A DNA stretch of 64,000 nt from positions 62,001 to 126,000 of the forward strand of contig NZ_FOOW01000005.1 in the NCBI RefSeq assembly GCF_900113305.1, given 5' to 3'. This document shows, one piece after another, positions 52,158-61,133 of this stretch (the stretch's first letter is position 1; each line of letters begins with the position of its first letter). A program made the position numbers and the translations under genes. The DNA is from Prevotella sp. KH2C16. Lineage in GTDB: Bacteria; Bacteroidota; Bacteroidia; Bacteroidales; Bacteroidaceae. A model generated the notes under the pieces. It was given only the letters and a program-made list of their open reading frames with translations, searched no databases and was not told the DNA's origin.

Positions 52158-54112
52158 AATATTCCATATTCTTTTGAGTATCGCAGCATTTGATGCTCAT
52201 AGCTTTCCGTATAATCAATTTTTATGTCGATAATATTGCCCTTGCTGTCAACTACAGGGCTCATAAGCGGATTAATGAAGCCCTTGAAAGGAGCAATGTC
52301 AAGAGCTTTATAGCGCGTCAGCACTTCCTCGTGAAGCAAGGGATTTACTTTGATGCCATACTTCTCTACAAGTTCACGAGCCGCATTATAGTCTCCTTCG
52401 CTTTTAATGCGCTGAATCTCGGCAAGTTCTTTACCAAATATGGTGCGAAGATTCTGGAAGTCCTTGATCTGCACATACGATTTTCCGTTCCATTTTATGA
52501 TTTTTATGTTCTCCTTATCAAGGTCCATAGCCCAATGTGCTATCAGAGACCTGTTGCGCATGTGGGCTTCTTCAATTTGAAGGCCTGGCTTGATACGAAC
52601 AAGTTGAGTCATCAGTCCATTCATCATATAGGTGTAGTATTGCGACTTGTAAGCTTCTGCACTTGGGGTAAGACCCAATTCCACAAGTTTCTCATCCGCT
52701 ATGTAATAGAGTCCGAAGAGGTCTGCCCTGGCCTCTTCAATTGTGCTTCCATACGCTTTTAGCGCATCCGGACTTGTCCGGGAAAGCAGTTGTCCGCTGC
52801 CATGTCCCACACATTCGTGAAGATCAGTATGCAGTTCGTCGCATATATCACCATATTGATGGATGCATTCTTGTATTTCGTTATCTGGTATTACGAACTC
52901 TTCGTGAAAACCATTACCGTGGGCAGCTTTGTTGTAAGCCTCCGTAAGGTTACCTATCGTTACGCTTTTGCTTCCGTATTGGGCACGAATCCATTCAGCG
53001 TTCGGCAAGTTGATGCCGATGGCAGAAGAGGGATACTCGTCGCCACCGAGCATGGCCGCACAAATTACATTTGCCGTAACGCCTTTTACCTTTTCTTTCT
53101 TGAAACGCTTGTCAACGGGTGAATGGTCTTCAAACCATTGGGCATTTTCACTAATAATGCGAGTGCGTTTGGTCGCTTCTTTATCCTTATATTCAACGAG
53201 GCCTTCCCACGATCCTTTCAGTCCTAAAGGATCTCCATATACTTCAATGAATCCATTGATGAAGTCTATTTCTCCTTCCTGTTCCTTTAACCATTCGATG
53301 GAATATTCATCAAAGGTGTGCAGATTCCCAGAATGGTAATACTTGATCAGGAGTTTGATAACTTTCTTTTGCTGTTCGTTTTCTGAAACTCCTACAGCTT
53401 TTTCTAACCAATAAACAATTTGCCGGATAGCCTTGGCATAACGACCATCGGTTGTATAAGTCTCTTCTTTTATAGCGCCGTCCTTTTTTACCAGCCGAGA
53501 GTTTAATCCAAATGATGGAACCGCCGTTGCGGATGTCCATGCGAGTCTCTTCTCGTTATAGTAGGCTTCAACTTCTTCTTGCGTTACGCCCTCATAGAAA
53601 TTGCAGGCTGAGGTAAGCACAAGGTCCTCACCGTCAGCTTGGTTGACGCGTTTCGGTAGGACCTGTGGATCAAAGATTACAGGAAACAGTTCATTACACA
53701 ATCCGTCAATGTCCTCACCCTCTCTCAAGGGCAATTTTTCTGGTTGCACCCCATATATGGCTTTTCTGAGAAAGTCCTCCGTAAATCCCGGAGTGAACTT
53801 CTCGCACCCATAGTGGTGATAGATACCGTTAGAGAACCATATCCTTTTAAGGTAAATCTCTAAGGCCTTGAAGTCCTTGCCCTGCCGGTTCCCCTTATAT
53901 CCGCAAAATACAGCCTCCAAAACTTTTCTTATTCGGAGGTTGTATTTCCCAAATTGGTCTGTGGTGATATCGCGACCGGCCAATGTGGCCTTGGCCAGAT
54001 AATAGATTAGAGCCTTCTGTTTGGCGGAGAGACTTTCAAAACCATTCAGACGATAGCGGAGCAATTGCAGATCAGCAAACCGTTCGTCTGAATATTTGAA
54101 ATCATCTTGCAT
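52154..54112 (-). CDS. Dipeptidyl-peptidase III (M49 metallopeptidase)
   Basis: This 652-residue zinc peptidase removes dipeptides from the N-terminus of oligopeptides. The zinc motif is HECVGHGSGQLL near residue 440, the local form of HExxxGH, and the second motif is EEARADLFGLYY. The N-terminal region SFGLNSRLVKKDG fits the substrate cleft of the family. No signal peptide is present, so it is probably cytoplasmic, unlike many Bacteroides paralogues. It sits between an AraC-type regulator and the AlkD-like gene, all on the minus strand. Confidence 0.92.
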   Translation of the reverse strand: MQDDFKYSDERFADLQLLRYRLNGFESLSAKQKALIYYLAKATLAGRDITTDQFGKYNLRIRKVLEAVFCGYKGNRQGKDFKALEIYLKRIWFSNGIYHHYGCEKFTPGFTEDFLRKAIYGVQPEKLPLREGEDIDGLCNELFPVIFDPQVLPKRVNQADGEDLVLTSACNFYEGVTQEEVEAYYNEKRLAWTSATAVPSFGLNSRLVKKDGAIKEETYTTDGRYAKAIRQIVYWLEKAVGVSENEQQKKVIKLLIKYYHSGNLHTFDEYSIEWLKEQEGEIDFINGFIEVYGDPLGLKGSWEGLVEYKDKEATKRTRIISENAQWFEDHSPVDKRFKKEKVKGVTANVICAAMLGGDEYPSSAIGINLPNAEWIRAQYGSKSVTIGNLTEAYNKAAHGNGFHEEFVIPDNEIQECIHQYGDICDELHTDLHECVGHGSGQLLSRTSPDALKAYGSTIEEARADLFGLYYIADEKLVELGLTPSAEAYKSQYYTYMMNGLMTQLVRIKPGLQIEEAHMRNRSLIAHWAMDLDKENIKIIKWNGKSYVQIKDFQNLRTIFGKELAEIQRIKSEGDYNAARELVEKYGIKVNPLLHEEVLTRYKALDIAPFKGFINPLMSPVVDSKGNIIDIKIDYTESYEHQMLRYSKEYGIL

Positions 54113-54116
54113 GTTC

Positions 54117-54608
54117 TTAATCTTTCTGTGTTTTTTTGTTTTTTGAGCCTGGCCTGCGACCTCTTTTTTTCGGTTTTTCCACTAAAGCCGGATGCTGTGA
54201 GAGGTGCTTCAACTTGTAATCCCGGGGGGTGCAGCCATTTACTTTAAAGAACGAGGCATAGAAAGACTGGCGATTGGAGAATCCAACCATATCAGAAATT
54301 TCCTCCATGTTCAAATCCTGATAGCGCTTGTCGACCAACAAGGCCATAGCTTCCTCTATACGATATTTGTTAACGAAGGAGGTATAGTTCATGTGGAACT
54401 TTACATTTACCACAGCCGAAATATAGCGGGTGTTTGTACCAAGGTCTTCTGCAAGCTTTTTCGCAGAATAGTTCTTGTCTTTGTATTTTTTTTGGATAAG
54501 GATGACCTCCAGAATTTTTTCTTTTAATTCATCCATCAAGTGGGGACTGACCAATGTGCGGTAAGTGGCTTCTTTCTCTTTGAGCTCTGTAATATTATAC
54601 TTCGACAT
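54117..54608 (-). CDS. AraC-family regulator with C-terminal AT-hook
   Basis: This 163-residue protein has a compact AraC-type DNA-binding domain (residues about 35-135: YSAKKLAEDLGTNTRYISAV, then DLNMEEISDMVGFSNRQSFY and FKVNGCTPRDYK). The last 30 residues are basic and contain KKRGRRPGSKNKK, which resembles an AT-hook that binds the minor groove of AT-rich DNA. There is no sensor domain. It lies four bases before dpp3, so it may control that operon, which is inference. The AT-rich region upstream (54609-54776) holds a TACCTTTG box. Confidence 0.85.
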   Translation of the reverse strand: MSKYNITELKEKEATYRTLVSPHLMDELKEKILEVILIQKKYKDKNYSAKKLAEDLGTNTRYISAVVNVKFHMNYTSFVNKYRIEEAMALLVDKRYQDLNMEEISDMVGFSNRQSFYASFFKVNGCTPRDYKLKHLSQHPALVEKPKKRGRRPGSKNKKTQKD

Positions 54609-54669
54609 ATTATAATGATGTTATAGTGTTTACTTTTTCGAATCTATATGTTTATCTCTAAACTACTAA

Positions 54670-54677
54670 CAAAGGTA
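54670..54677 (-). promoter_or_regulatory. -7 box for the araC-dpp3 operon
   Basis: The minus strand reads TACCTTTG, giving a leader of about 55 bases. Confidence 0.5.
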
Positions 54678-54776
54678 TGTATAGATTTCGGAAATATCAA
54701 ATATTTTAACAAAGTTTTTAATTAAACTGTAATATTGGTTATAAAACACAGACAAACGGATAAAATGAGGGCCCGA

Positions 54777-55655
54777 TTATTGCCATTGGTTCACTCTTAT
54801 AATGCGAATGCCCGTTTGTGAGGGGTGCTTCTTCATATAGGCATGGAGCGTCATTGGTTCTTCAACTATCTTTTTGCGGACTTGTGAAGCATTGAGCAGA
54901 TGGAGGCCGTCTGCATGCCAAACGGCTATTCCTATGTGAGATGTGTCCAGTCCCGGCTTTGATGTGAGGATTGCAATAATGTCGCCATCATGTATCGCCG
55001 CGCGGCATACGGCTGTATTCGCAATTTCCTCCTTGGGGATATACGGGAACTCCCTGCCCTCCAATTCCCGTTCCATGCTCTGAATGCTGGGAATCCAAGA
55101 TGGATTTCTTGCCAGCATGGGATAAAGTGAAACATGGGTCGACATGAAGTTTATCTCAATTTTTTGAGTTTTCGTGAAGGGGGGATTAGGCTCTGAAACT
55201 TCTTCTACATATCCCATGCGGGCATTGTCCGCAATCCATTCGGTAAAATAATGCAGGCGGTTGACATAGGCAACTTCGCCGTTACGGTAGCGGATAAGGC
55301 GCAAGAATGTAAGAAAGTCGGCAAAGCGAGTCAGATGATTCTTGGCACATAATGTCAATGCGAGCGTGTTTTCTACGAATGTCGTACAGTCAAATTGCCG
55401 CAGATTCACCACAAGCCTTTCCCGTGGATTCTTCTCAAGGGTCTTTGCCACATAAGGCATGCCTATGAGCTGTCGTCCGAAATAGAGCATCAGATTGGTG
55501 TCCTCCTTCAAGGCGTTAGCTTTTTGCAACATCGTTACCACCTTGATACTGTCCTGTTTGCCAAATTGGGCTTGCCCGAAAAGAGACGAGGAGGAAATAA
55601 TTAGCAGCAGGCTTACAATGCTTTTCTTATAGTATTTGTTGATGTAGTGTTTCAT
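54777..55655 (-). CDS. DUF1460 amidase-like exported protein
   Basis: This 292-residue protein has a signal peptide (LLLIISSSSLFGQ) and matches DUF1460, the N-acetylmuramoyl-L-alanine amidase-like family with an NlpC/P60-type fold. The likely catalytic cysteine is in LRQFDCTTFVENTLAL, the histidine in STHVSLYPM or DTSHIGIAVWH. Such enzymes cut the bond between muramic acid and the peptide in peptidoglycan fragments. It is the last gene of a three-gene minus-strand operon with DUF4421 and an oxidoreductase. Confidence 0.85.
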   Translation of the reverse strand: MKHYINKYYKKSIVSLLLIISSSSLFGQAQFGKQDSIKVVTMLQKANALKEDTNLMLYFGRQLIGMPYVAKTLEKNPRERLVVNLRQFDCTTFVENTLALTLCAKNHLTRFADFLTFLRLIRYRNGEVAYVNRLHYFTEWIADNARMGYVEEVSEPNPPFTKTQKIEINFMSTHVSLYPMLARNPSWIPSIQSMERELEGREFPYIPKEEIANTAVCRAAIHDGDIIAILTSKPGLDTSHIGIAVWHADGLHLLNASQVRKKIVEEPMTLHAYMKKHPSQTGIRIIRVNQWQ

Positions 55656-55679
55656 AAATTTACTAAATTGTCTTCGGGG

Positions 55680-56807
55680 TTATTTCTTTCTTCCGAAATT
55701 GAATCCGACATAAATGTTGATATTGCCAAAGTATGTATTCGTTGAAAACTGACTCTTGTGGTAGTTATAGGAATGAAAAATGGCGTTGGCCCCCGCATAC
55801 CACTTGCTGTTGTTCCATACTAAGCCTGTGCGGAGCACACCGTCGAGATTGAAGTTGGCAAAGCTGAAGTCGCGAAACTTAAACCGGCTGCGCTCCATGT
55901 CGCCGGTGGAATGCTTGTAGGCCAGTGCGAGCGACAGGGACATGTCAAACAGCCAGTTGTGTGCAAACACCCAGTTGTAGGCATATCCGGCGGACAGGGA
56001 TACATCTGCATAGTGGATACGCTCGTGCACCAGGTTGTCGTCTATCACTTGAGTTGCAAGTGTTGAGCCGAGGCGGTCTTCTATAATCTGGCCTAATTTC
56101 TGCCAGTCCACCTTCAGGCTGTGCGTCGTGTACCCGAATCCCGCAAGGAATGAGCCGGCGCTCCTGCGCTGGATAGTACTCTGGCTGTAAGCTGCCGGGT
56201 AGGAGAACTTTCGGTGGTTGAAGATGTAATAGGCATTGAAGCCTTTGATGCTTGCCTCTATTCCGTCGAAGCTGACATTTTTCAGAGGGCTCGTGTCAAC
56301 CCCCTCTCCAAGGTTCATCTCGCGTATCTTGTAGTCGTTTCCGGTTTTGCGATAGAACAGGTCTAATCCGATTTGCGAGCTGTAGAGACTCATGTTGAAG
56401 TCTTGCTTGTTGCTGCCGCCGTTAAGATGGGTAAGATCAATGGTATATCCCAGGAATATCCACCTCCATCCTACATACGGCCCGGCCTTTATACTCACAT
56501 CCGGAGCAAAACGAATATGTTGCCCGTTGGAAGTTGATATTGTATAGGCCTCGTATGTATTGGTGTTCTGCAGCATCACCTCAAAGTTATATTTCTGAGG
56601 CTCCACATAATTGGTGTCCACCTGGCTGAACTTCTTCACGAATTGGTAGAGCGCATTGAATATGCCTTTTTTCTCCTGCCTGGGAGCAGAAGTCGCCACT
56701 TCGCCTTCCTGCGGACGAGGAAGGGTGTCCCGACTTTGGATGTTTCCCTCTGCCGCGGCCATGACTGCCGGAACGGCCAGAGCTATGATCAACGCCACTC
56801 TTCTCAT
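55680..56807 (-). CDS. DUF4421 exported protein
   Basis: This 375-residue protein has a signal peptide (MRRVALIIALAVPAVMAAA) and a beta-rich body matching DUF4421. Alternating aromatic strands such as VGWRWIFLGYTIDLTHLNG and the C-terminal NIYVGFNFGRKK suggest an outer-membrane beta barrel. Function is unknown. The frame extends five codons further upstream into the preceding gene, but the ATG at 56807, one base after the preceding stop, gives a normal signal peptide. Confidence 0.8.
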   Translation of the reverse strand: MRRVALIIALAVPAVMAAAEGNIQSRDTLPRPQEGEVATSAPRQEKKGIFNALYQFVKKFSQVDTNYVEPQKYNFEVMLQNTNTYEAYTISTSNGQHIRFAPDVSIKAGPYVGWRWIFLGYTIDLTHLNGGSNKQDFNMSLYSSQIGLDLFYRKTGNDYKIREMNLGEGVDTSPLKNVSFDGIEASIKGFNAYYIFNHRKFSYPAAYSQSTIQRRSAGSFLAGFGYTTHSLKVDWQKLGQIIEDRLGSTLATQVIDDNLVHERIHYADVSLSAGYAYNWVFAHNWLFDMSLSLALAYKHSTGDMERSRFKFRDFSFANFNLDGVLRTGLVWNNSKWYAGANAIFHSYNYHKSQFSTNTYFGNINIYVGFNFGRKK

Positions 56808-56808
56808 C

Positions 56809-57789
56809 TTACATCTTGCCAAGGATACGGTCCATCACCCAGTTGGTGGGGGTTGCACTCACGCTTGTACTCCGGCAGATATCACTGCCCTGCAGGTCTT
56901 CTATCACATTCTTGATAATTGGGAGCTGCACATAGTCTGGGTTCTTGACCACGATATTGGTAATGCCGTCGCTGGTAACAAGCCTGATCGGGTCGTAGTT
57001 GTATACCGAGAAAGAGAGCGTGCCACGGTCGCCGATGATTTCAATGCAGTCTTCACTGGCACTCTTGTGTCCCACAAAGCACCATGAACCGGAGCCGACA
57101 AGCCCGTTTTCGAAACGGAAACAGGCACTGATTGTGTCTTCTGGTTGATAAAGGTGGGCTCGGTTGGCCGTATACCCGTGAGCCTTGACGATGACGCCGA
57201 AGATGTCCTGAAGCAAATCTATCTGATGCGGGGCGAGATCATAGAAATATCCGCCCCCGGAAATATCAGGCTGGAGCCGCCATGGAAGTTCATTGGAATT
57301 GTAGTCGAGGTCGCGCGGAGGAGCCGAGAAACGAATCTGCACATTGATGATATTTCCCAGGACGCCGTTATTCACGATGCTCTTTACCCTCCTGAAGTAA
57401 GGCAGATAGCGCCGGTAATAAGCTACGAAGCAGGGTATGCCGGTCTGTTCGCTGATGCGATTGATGCGCACGCAGTCTTCATAGCTTGCCGCGAGAGGCT
57501 TCTCTACATAGACGGGCTTGCCCGAGCGCATGGCCATTATGGCAAAGGTGGCATGGCTCGACGGCGGCGTCGCGATATAAATGGCATTGATTTCCGGGTC
57601 GTCGATAAGTTCCTGGGCATCCGTATACCATTTCTTGATATGGTGCCGTGCGGCATAGGATGCAGCATTCTTGGGGTTTTTGCTCATCACGGCCGTTACA
57701 TGCGAGCCGTCGACAAGGCTGAAGGCCGGCCCCGACTTCTTCTCGGTAACCTCGCCGCATCCGATGAATCCCCAATTAATTTCCTTCAT
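56809..57789 (-). CDS. Gfo/Idh/MocA-family oxidoreductase
   Basis: This 326-residue NAD(P)-dependent oxidoreductase acts on a sugar or related polyol, not identifiable from sequence. It has an N-terminal Rossmann fold with EINWGFIGCGEVTEKKSGPAF, the family EKP motif (KPVYVEKPLA) near residue 90 and the C-terminal GFO_IDH_MocA domain with GGGYFYDLAPHQIDLL. The open frame reaches 57867, but MKEINWGFIG at 57789 lies after the -7 box and fits relatives. It is the first gene of the operon with DUF4421 and DUF1460. Confidence 0.9.
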   Translation of the reverse strand: MKEINWGFIGCGEVTEKKSGPAFSLVDGSHVTAVMSKNPKNAASYAARHHIKKWYTDAQELIDDPEINAIYIATPPSSHATFAIMAMRSGKPVYVEKPLAASYEDCVRINRISEQTGIPCFVAYYRRYLPYFRRVKSIVNNGVLGNIINVQIRFSAPPRDLDYNSNELPWRLQPDISGGGYFYDLAPHQIDLLQDIFGVIVKAHGYTANRAHLYQPEDTISACFRFENGLVGSGSWCFVGHKSASEDCIEIIGDRGTLSFSVYNYDPIRLVTSDGITNIVVKNPDYVQLPIIKNVIEDLQGSDICRSTSVSATPTNWVMDRILGKM

Positions 57790-57864
57790 ATCAACAGGTT
57801 TTATCCGCTTCGGCCGCCCATTCCCGAAGGAACGGCCGCCAAAGCTCGAATTCTCTTTTGTATG

Positions 57865-57872
57865 CAAAGATA
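57865..57872 (-). promoter_or_regulatory. -7 box for the oxidoreductase operon
   Basis: The minus strand reads TATCTTTG, about 75 bp before the start at 57789. Confidence 0.5.
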
Positions 57873-57949
57873 CAAAAAACTCAGAATAATGCGTGAAAAA
57901 CGGATAGTTTTTGAAGAAATTCGGAAAGATTTCGGAGTTCTTTTTATCT

Positions 57950-57990
57950 GATGGTTTTCCATGCTACAAATAGCTTGTCGGAAAAGCATC
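57950..57990. repeat. Interrupted inverted repeat
   Basis: GATGGTTTTCC (57950-57960) and GGAAAAGCATC (57980-57990) are inverse copies with one mismatch, 19 bp apart. It lies in the gene-free gap 57873-58423 upstream of both divergent genes. It has no T-run and is upstream of the oxidoreductase promoter. Confidence 0.5.
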
Positions 57991-58067
57991 AGCATGCCTC
58001 GCCGGGCGCATTCGCCAATCTTCTTCCAACTGATAACCCCTTGCAACAGCAATAGAAGTCCCTTTGA

Positions 58068-58243
58068 GCATGCCTAAACATGGCATTTTGCATGTGTTTC
58101 TATAACTGAAACATCGTGTTTCAACGGCTGAAACACCTTGTTTCTGCCACTGAAATAGTGCTTAGATGCTATTTGTAAGCCCGCTAAATGCGATTTACGA
58201 CCGTGCCAAATTGCATTTCTGTGCTTGCCGGACGCTGTCAGCA
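58068..58243. repeat. Long 22-bp periodic array, drifting units
   Basis: Motifs recur at exact 22-bp steps. GCATG starts at 58068 and 58090. CTGAAA starts at 58106, 58128 and 58150, with GTGTTTC or TTGTTTC between. ATGCTATTT, ATGCGATTT and ATTGCATTT start at 58166, 58188 and 58210. The first block contains the palindrome GAAACATCGTGTTTC. The whole can be read as about eight 22-bp units whose sequence changes along the array. It occupies the gap between divergent genes. The rest of that gap shows no ORF. Confidence 0.7.
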
Positions 58244-58423
58244 GATGGCGGGCCGCCCTCTTTCGAAACTATTTGTCAAAGTATAGGAGGCTGTCGCATA
58301 CGGCAAATAGAATCGAGTAATAACCACCACATTTGCATCTCCATCCGTTCTCCTTCCCGCCGATAATTATTCTAGGAGATATTAAAACTCTGGTTTTCCT
58401 GCAATTATTAGCGTGTTTTTGCT

Positions 58424-58431
58424 TATCTTTG
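58424..58431 (+). promoter_or_regulatory. -7 box for engB
   Basis: TATCTTTG lies 18 bp before the ATG at 58450. Confidence 0.55.
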
Positions 58432-58449
58432 CACACAAAATAAAGAAGT

Positions 58450-59046
58450 ATGGAAATCAAGAAGTCGGAATTCGTCATATCTGCGCCAAGGGTGAGCATG
58501 TGTCCTAACGACACGAAACCCGAGTATGCCTTTATCGGAAGGAGTAATGTGGGAAAGTCAAGCCTCATTAATCTGCTGTGCAATCATAAGGGTTTGGCGA
58601 AGACAAGTTCCACACCGGGAAAGACGCTGCTCATCAATCACTTCATTATCAATAATGACTGGTATCTCGTAGACCTGCCGGGCTATGGCTATGCCAAGCG
58701 TTCCAAGAGCGTGCAGGAGAAACTTGACCGGATGATTCGCAGCTATATCCTGCAAAGAGAGCAACTCGTCAATGTCTTCGTGCTGGTGGATATCCGCCAC
58801 GAAGCCATGAAGGCTGACCTCGAATTCATAGACTGGCTCGGAGTAAGCGGCATTCCCTTTGCCATCATTTTTACCAAAGCCGACAAGGTGGCGCAAACCA
58901 AAGCCGGCCAATATGCCGAAAAATGGTTGGGGGCTTTGAAGGATACATGGGAGACGCTGCCCCCCTACTTCATCTCGAGCAGCGAGAAAAAAACGGGGCG
59001 CGAGGAAATTTTAAACTACATAGAAGAAATCAACAAGACGCTTTAA
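58450..59046 (+). CDS. engB: Ribosome biogenesis GTPase EngB/YsxC
   Basis: This 198-residue GTPase helps assemble the 50S subunit and is essential in many bacteria. The G1 motif is [14 protein letters not shown] near residue 28, the G2 threonine is in STPGKT, G3 is [11 protein letters not shown] and G4 is TKADK. The C-terminal [21 protein letters not shown] contains the G5 region. It is followed by an ABC-F gene after 12 bases, and both act on ribosomes. Confidence 0.96.
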   Translation: MEIKKSEFVISAPRVSMCPNDTKPEYAFIGRSNVGKSSLINLLCNHKGLAKTSSTPGKTLLINHFIINNDWYLVDLPGYGYAKRSKSVQEKLDRMIRSYILQREQLVNVFVLVDIRHEAMKADLEFIDWLGVSGIPFAIIFTKADKVAQTKAGQYAEKWLGALKDTWETLPPYFISSSEKKTGREEILNYIEEINKTL

Positions 59047-59058
59047 GCCCGTAAGCCC

Positions 59059-60831
59059 ATGGCCATGACCCCTTATCTGGATGTACAGAACCTAAACAAG
59101 AGCTTCGGCGCACAAGTGCTTTTCCGCAATCTGAGTTTCTCCATTGCCGAAGGACAGAAAGTCGGGCTCATCGCGCGGAACGGCACGGGGAAATCCACGC
59201 TGCTCTCAATTCTCGTCGGAATGGAAGGGCGGGATTCCGGCGAAATCATTTATCGCAATGACATCCGTGTGGGCTATCTGGAACAATCGCCCGTATTTAG
59301 TCCCGAAGACTCCGTGCTTGATGCCTGCTTCAACCATGAGGGAGACCCGGAGAAGGTGCTCAAGGCAAAACAAATCCTGACTCAGCTGCACATAGACGAC
59401 CTCAACCAGCCCATGGGACAGCTCAGCGGGGGACAGCAGAAGCGCGTGGCTCTCGCCAATGTTCTCATTACCGAGCCGGATATGCTGATACTCGACGAGC
59501 CCACCAACCATCTTGATCTCGTGATGATAGAATGGCTTGAAGACTTCTTAAGGCGAGGAAACAAGACCCTCCTGATGGTAACTCACGACCGGTTCTTCCT
59601 TGACCGGGTATGCAACTTGATACTTGAACTCGACAATGAAACCATCTATACTTATCGGGGAAACTACAGCTATTACTTGAATAAACATCAAGAACGCATT
59701 GATAATCAAAGAGCTGAACTTGCGCGAGCCAACAACCTCTATCGTAAGGAACTGGAATGGATGCGACGAATGCCCCAGGCACGAGGACATAAGGCAAAAT
59801 ACAGGGAAGACACGTTCTATGAGCTGGAAGCTAAGGCCAAACGCTCTATTGAGGAAAGACAGATGCGCCTGAAGGCCTCAAATGTATATATCGGTTCTAA
59901 AATCTTCGAATCACAGTATGTGAGCAAGAGTTTTGGCGGAAAGACAATACTGAAGGACTTTTATTATAACTTCTCCCGATTCGAGAAAATGGGAATCGTG
60001 GGAAACAATGGAACGGGTAAGACCACATTTGTCCGTCTGCTTTTAGGAGAGATACAACCTGATGGCGGAAAGTTTGATATCGGAGAAACCGTGAGGTTCG
60101 GCTATTTCTCACAGGAAGGGCTGAAATTTCGAGACGACCAGAGGGTGATAGATGTTATTACGGAAATAGCCGACTATATAGATTTAGGTAGCGGTCGGCA
60201 CATGACAGCATCGCAATTCCTGCAATACTTTCTGTTTACCCCGGAGCAACAGCATAACTATGTCTACAAGCTCAGCGGCGGAGAGCGGCGCAAACTGTAT
60301 CTATGTACGGTGCTGATGAAGAATCCGAACTTCCTGGTGCTTGATGAACCGACCAACGATCTTGACATTCAGACCCTCCAGGTGCTGGAAGAATACCTCC
60401 AAGACTTCCCGGGCTGTGTTATCGTTGTGAGCCACGACCGCTATTTCATGGACAAAGTGGTAGACCATCTTCTTGTTTTCAAGGGGGAAGGAGTGGTTAA
60501 GGATTTCCCGGGAAACTACACTCAGTATCGTGAATGGCAGGCTCTCCAGCCCAGAGACGGCACAGGAAACAATAAGACTACTGCCCCGAAGAAGGACTAC
60601 CACCACGAGACGCGACGAAAAATGAGTTTCAAGGAAAAGCAGGAATTCGAGCGTCTGGAGAAAGAAGTCAATGCCCTCGAGGCGGAACAGAAGCTGCTGG
60701 AAGAAGAATTATGTAGTGGCAAGCTCAGCGTTGAGGACCTTACGGAAAAAAGCAAACGCCTACCCTGTCTCAAGAAGGAACTTGACGAGAAGAGTATGCG
60801 TTGGCTGGAATTAAGCGAGATTGAATCCTAA
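59059..60831 (+). CDS. ABC-F family ATPase, Uup-like
   Basis: This 590-residue soluble protein has two ABC ATPase domains and no membrane segment. The first has Walker A ARNGTGKSTLL, signature LSGGQQKRVALA and Walker B LILDEPTNHLD. The second has GNNGTGKTTFVRLL, LSGGERRKLYL and LVLDEPTNDLD. A linker between them (RAELARANNLYRKELEWMRRM) is typical of ABC-F translation factors. The C-terminus is a coiled coil (FERLEKEVNALEAEQKLLEEEL) as in Uup. ABC-F proteins act at the ribosomal E site or in DNA-related quality control. An alternative start lies two codons in. Confidence 0.93.
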   Translation: MAMTPYLDVQNLNKSFGAQVLFRNLSFSIAEGQKVGLIARNGTGKSTLLSILVGMEGRDSGEIIYRNDIRVGYLEQSPVFSPEDSVLDACFNHEGDPEKVLKAKQILTQLHIDDLNQPMGQLSGGQQKRVALANVLITEPDMLILDEPTNHLDLVMIEWLEDFLRRGNKTLLMVTHDRFFLDRVCNLILELDNETIYTYRGNYSYYLNKHQERIDNQRAELARANNLYRKELEWMRRMPQARGHKAKYREDTFYELEAKAKRSIEERQMRLKASNVYIGSKIFESQYVSKSFGGKTILKDFYYNFSRFEKMGIVGNNGTGKTTFVRLLLGEIQPDGGKFDIGETVRFGYFSQEGLKFRDDQRVIDVITEIADYIDLGSGRHMTASQFLQYFLFTPEQQHNYVYKLSGGERRKLYLCTVLMKNPNFLVLDEPTNDLDIQTLQVLEEYLQDFPGCVIVVSHDRYFMDKVVDHLLVFKGEGVVKDFPGNYTQYREWQALQPRDGTGNNKTTAPKKDYHHETRRKMSFKEKQEFERLEKEVNALEAEQKLLEEELCSGKLSVEDLTEKSKRLPCLKKELDEKSMRWLELSEIES

Positions 60832-60837
60832 GGCTGG

Positions 60838-61053
60838 CTAAATGGCCTTATAGCCCTTGGCACTAATCGTCTTGATGACATCCTTGATTCCCATTTCCTT
60901 GTCCGTGGGTGCATGGTGAACAAGTTCGTGTGCCACTCCTTCTGCCTCTTCCTGATTGACCTTGTAGTCAAGGTTCTTATACTTTAATACGGCGCCCCCC
61001 CATCCGATGAGGGCTATAGCCACCAATACGATAAAACCAATTAATGCTGTCAT
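60838..61053 (-). CDS. Small membrane protein, 71 residues
   Basis: I do not recognise this protein. It has one N-terminal hydrophobic helix (LIGFIVLVAIALIGWGGAVL) followed by a charged tail (KVNQEEAEGVAHELVHHA). A -7 box (TAACTTTG) lies 33 bp upstream, which supports it as a real, separately expressed gene. It ends six bases from the convergent ABC-F gene. Confidence 0.55.
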   Translation of the reverse strand: MTALIGFIVLVAIALIGWGGAVLKYKNLDYKVNQEEAEGVAHELVHHAPTDKEMGIKDVIKTISAKGYKAI

Positions 61054-61085
61054 TCTATTTATAGATTTTAATTCTTGTTCTGTTG

Positions 61086-61093
61086 CAAAGTTA
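61086..61093 (-). promoter_or_regulatory. -7 box for the small membrane protein gene
   Basis: The minus strand reads TAACTTTG, 33 bp before the start at 61053. Confidence 0.45.
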
Positions 61094-61133
61094 ATAAATC
61101 ATTTCTAAATAGGAAAGGAAATGCGGGAAATTA

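Noticed and set aside
57145..57951. A 268-codon plus-strand frame opposite the oxidoreductase gene
   Set aside because: The minus-strand gene has clear Gfo/Idh/MocA motifs. The plus frame has none.
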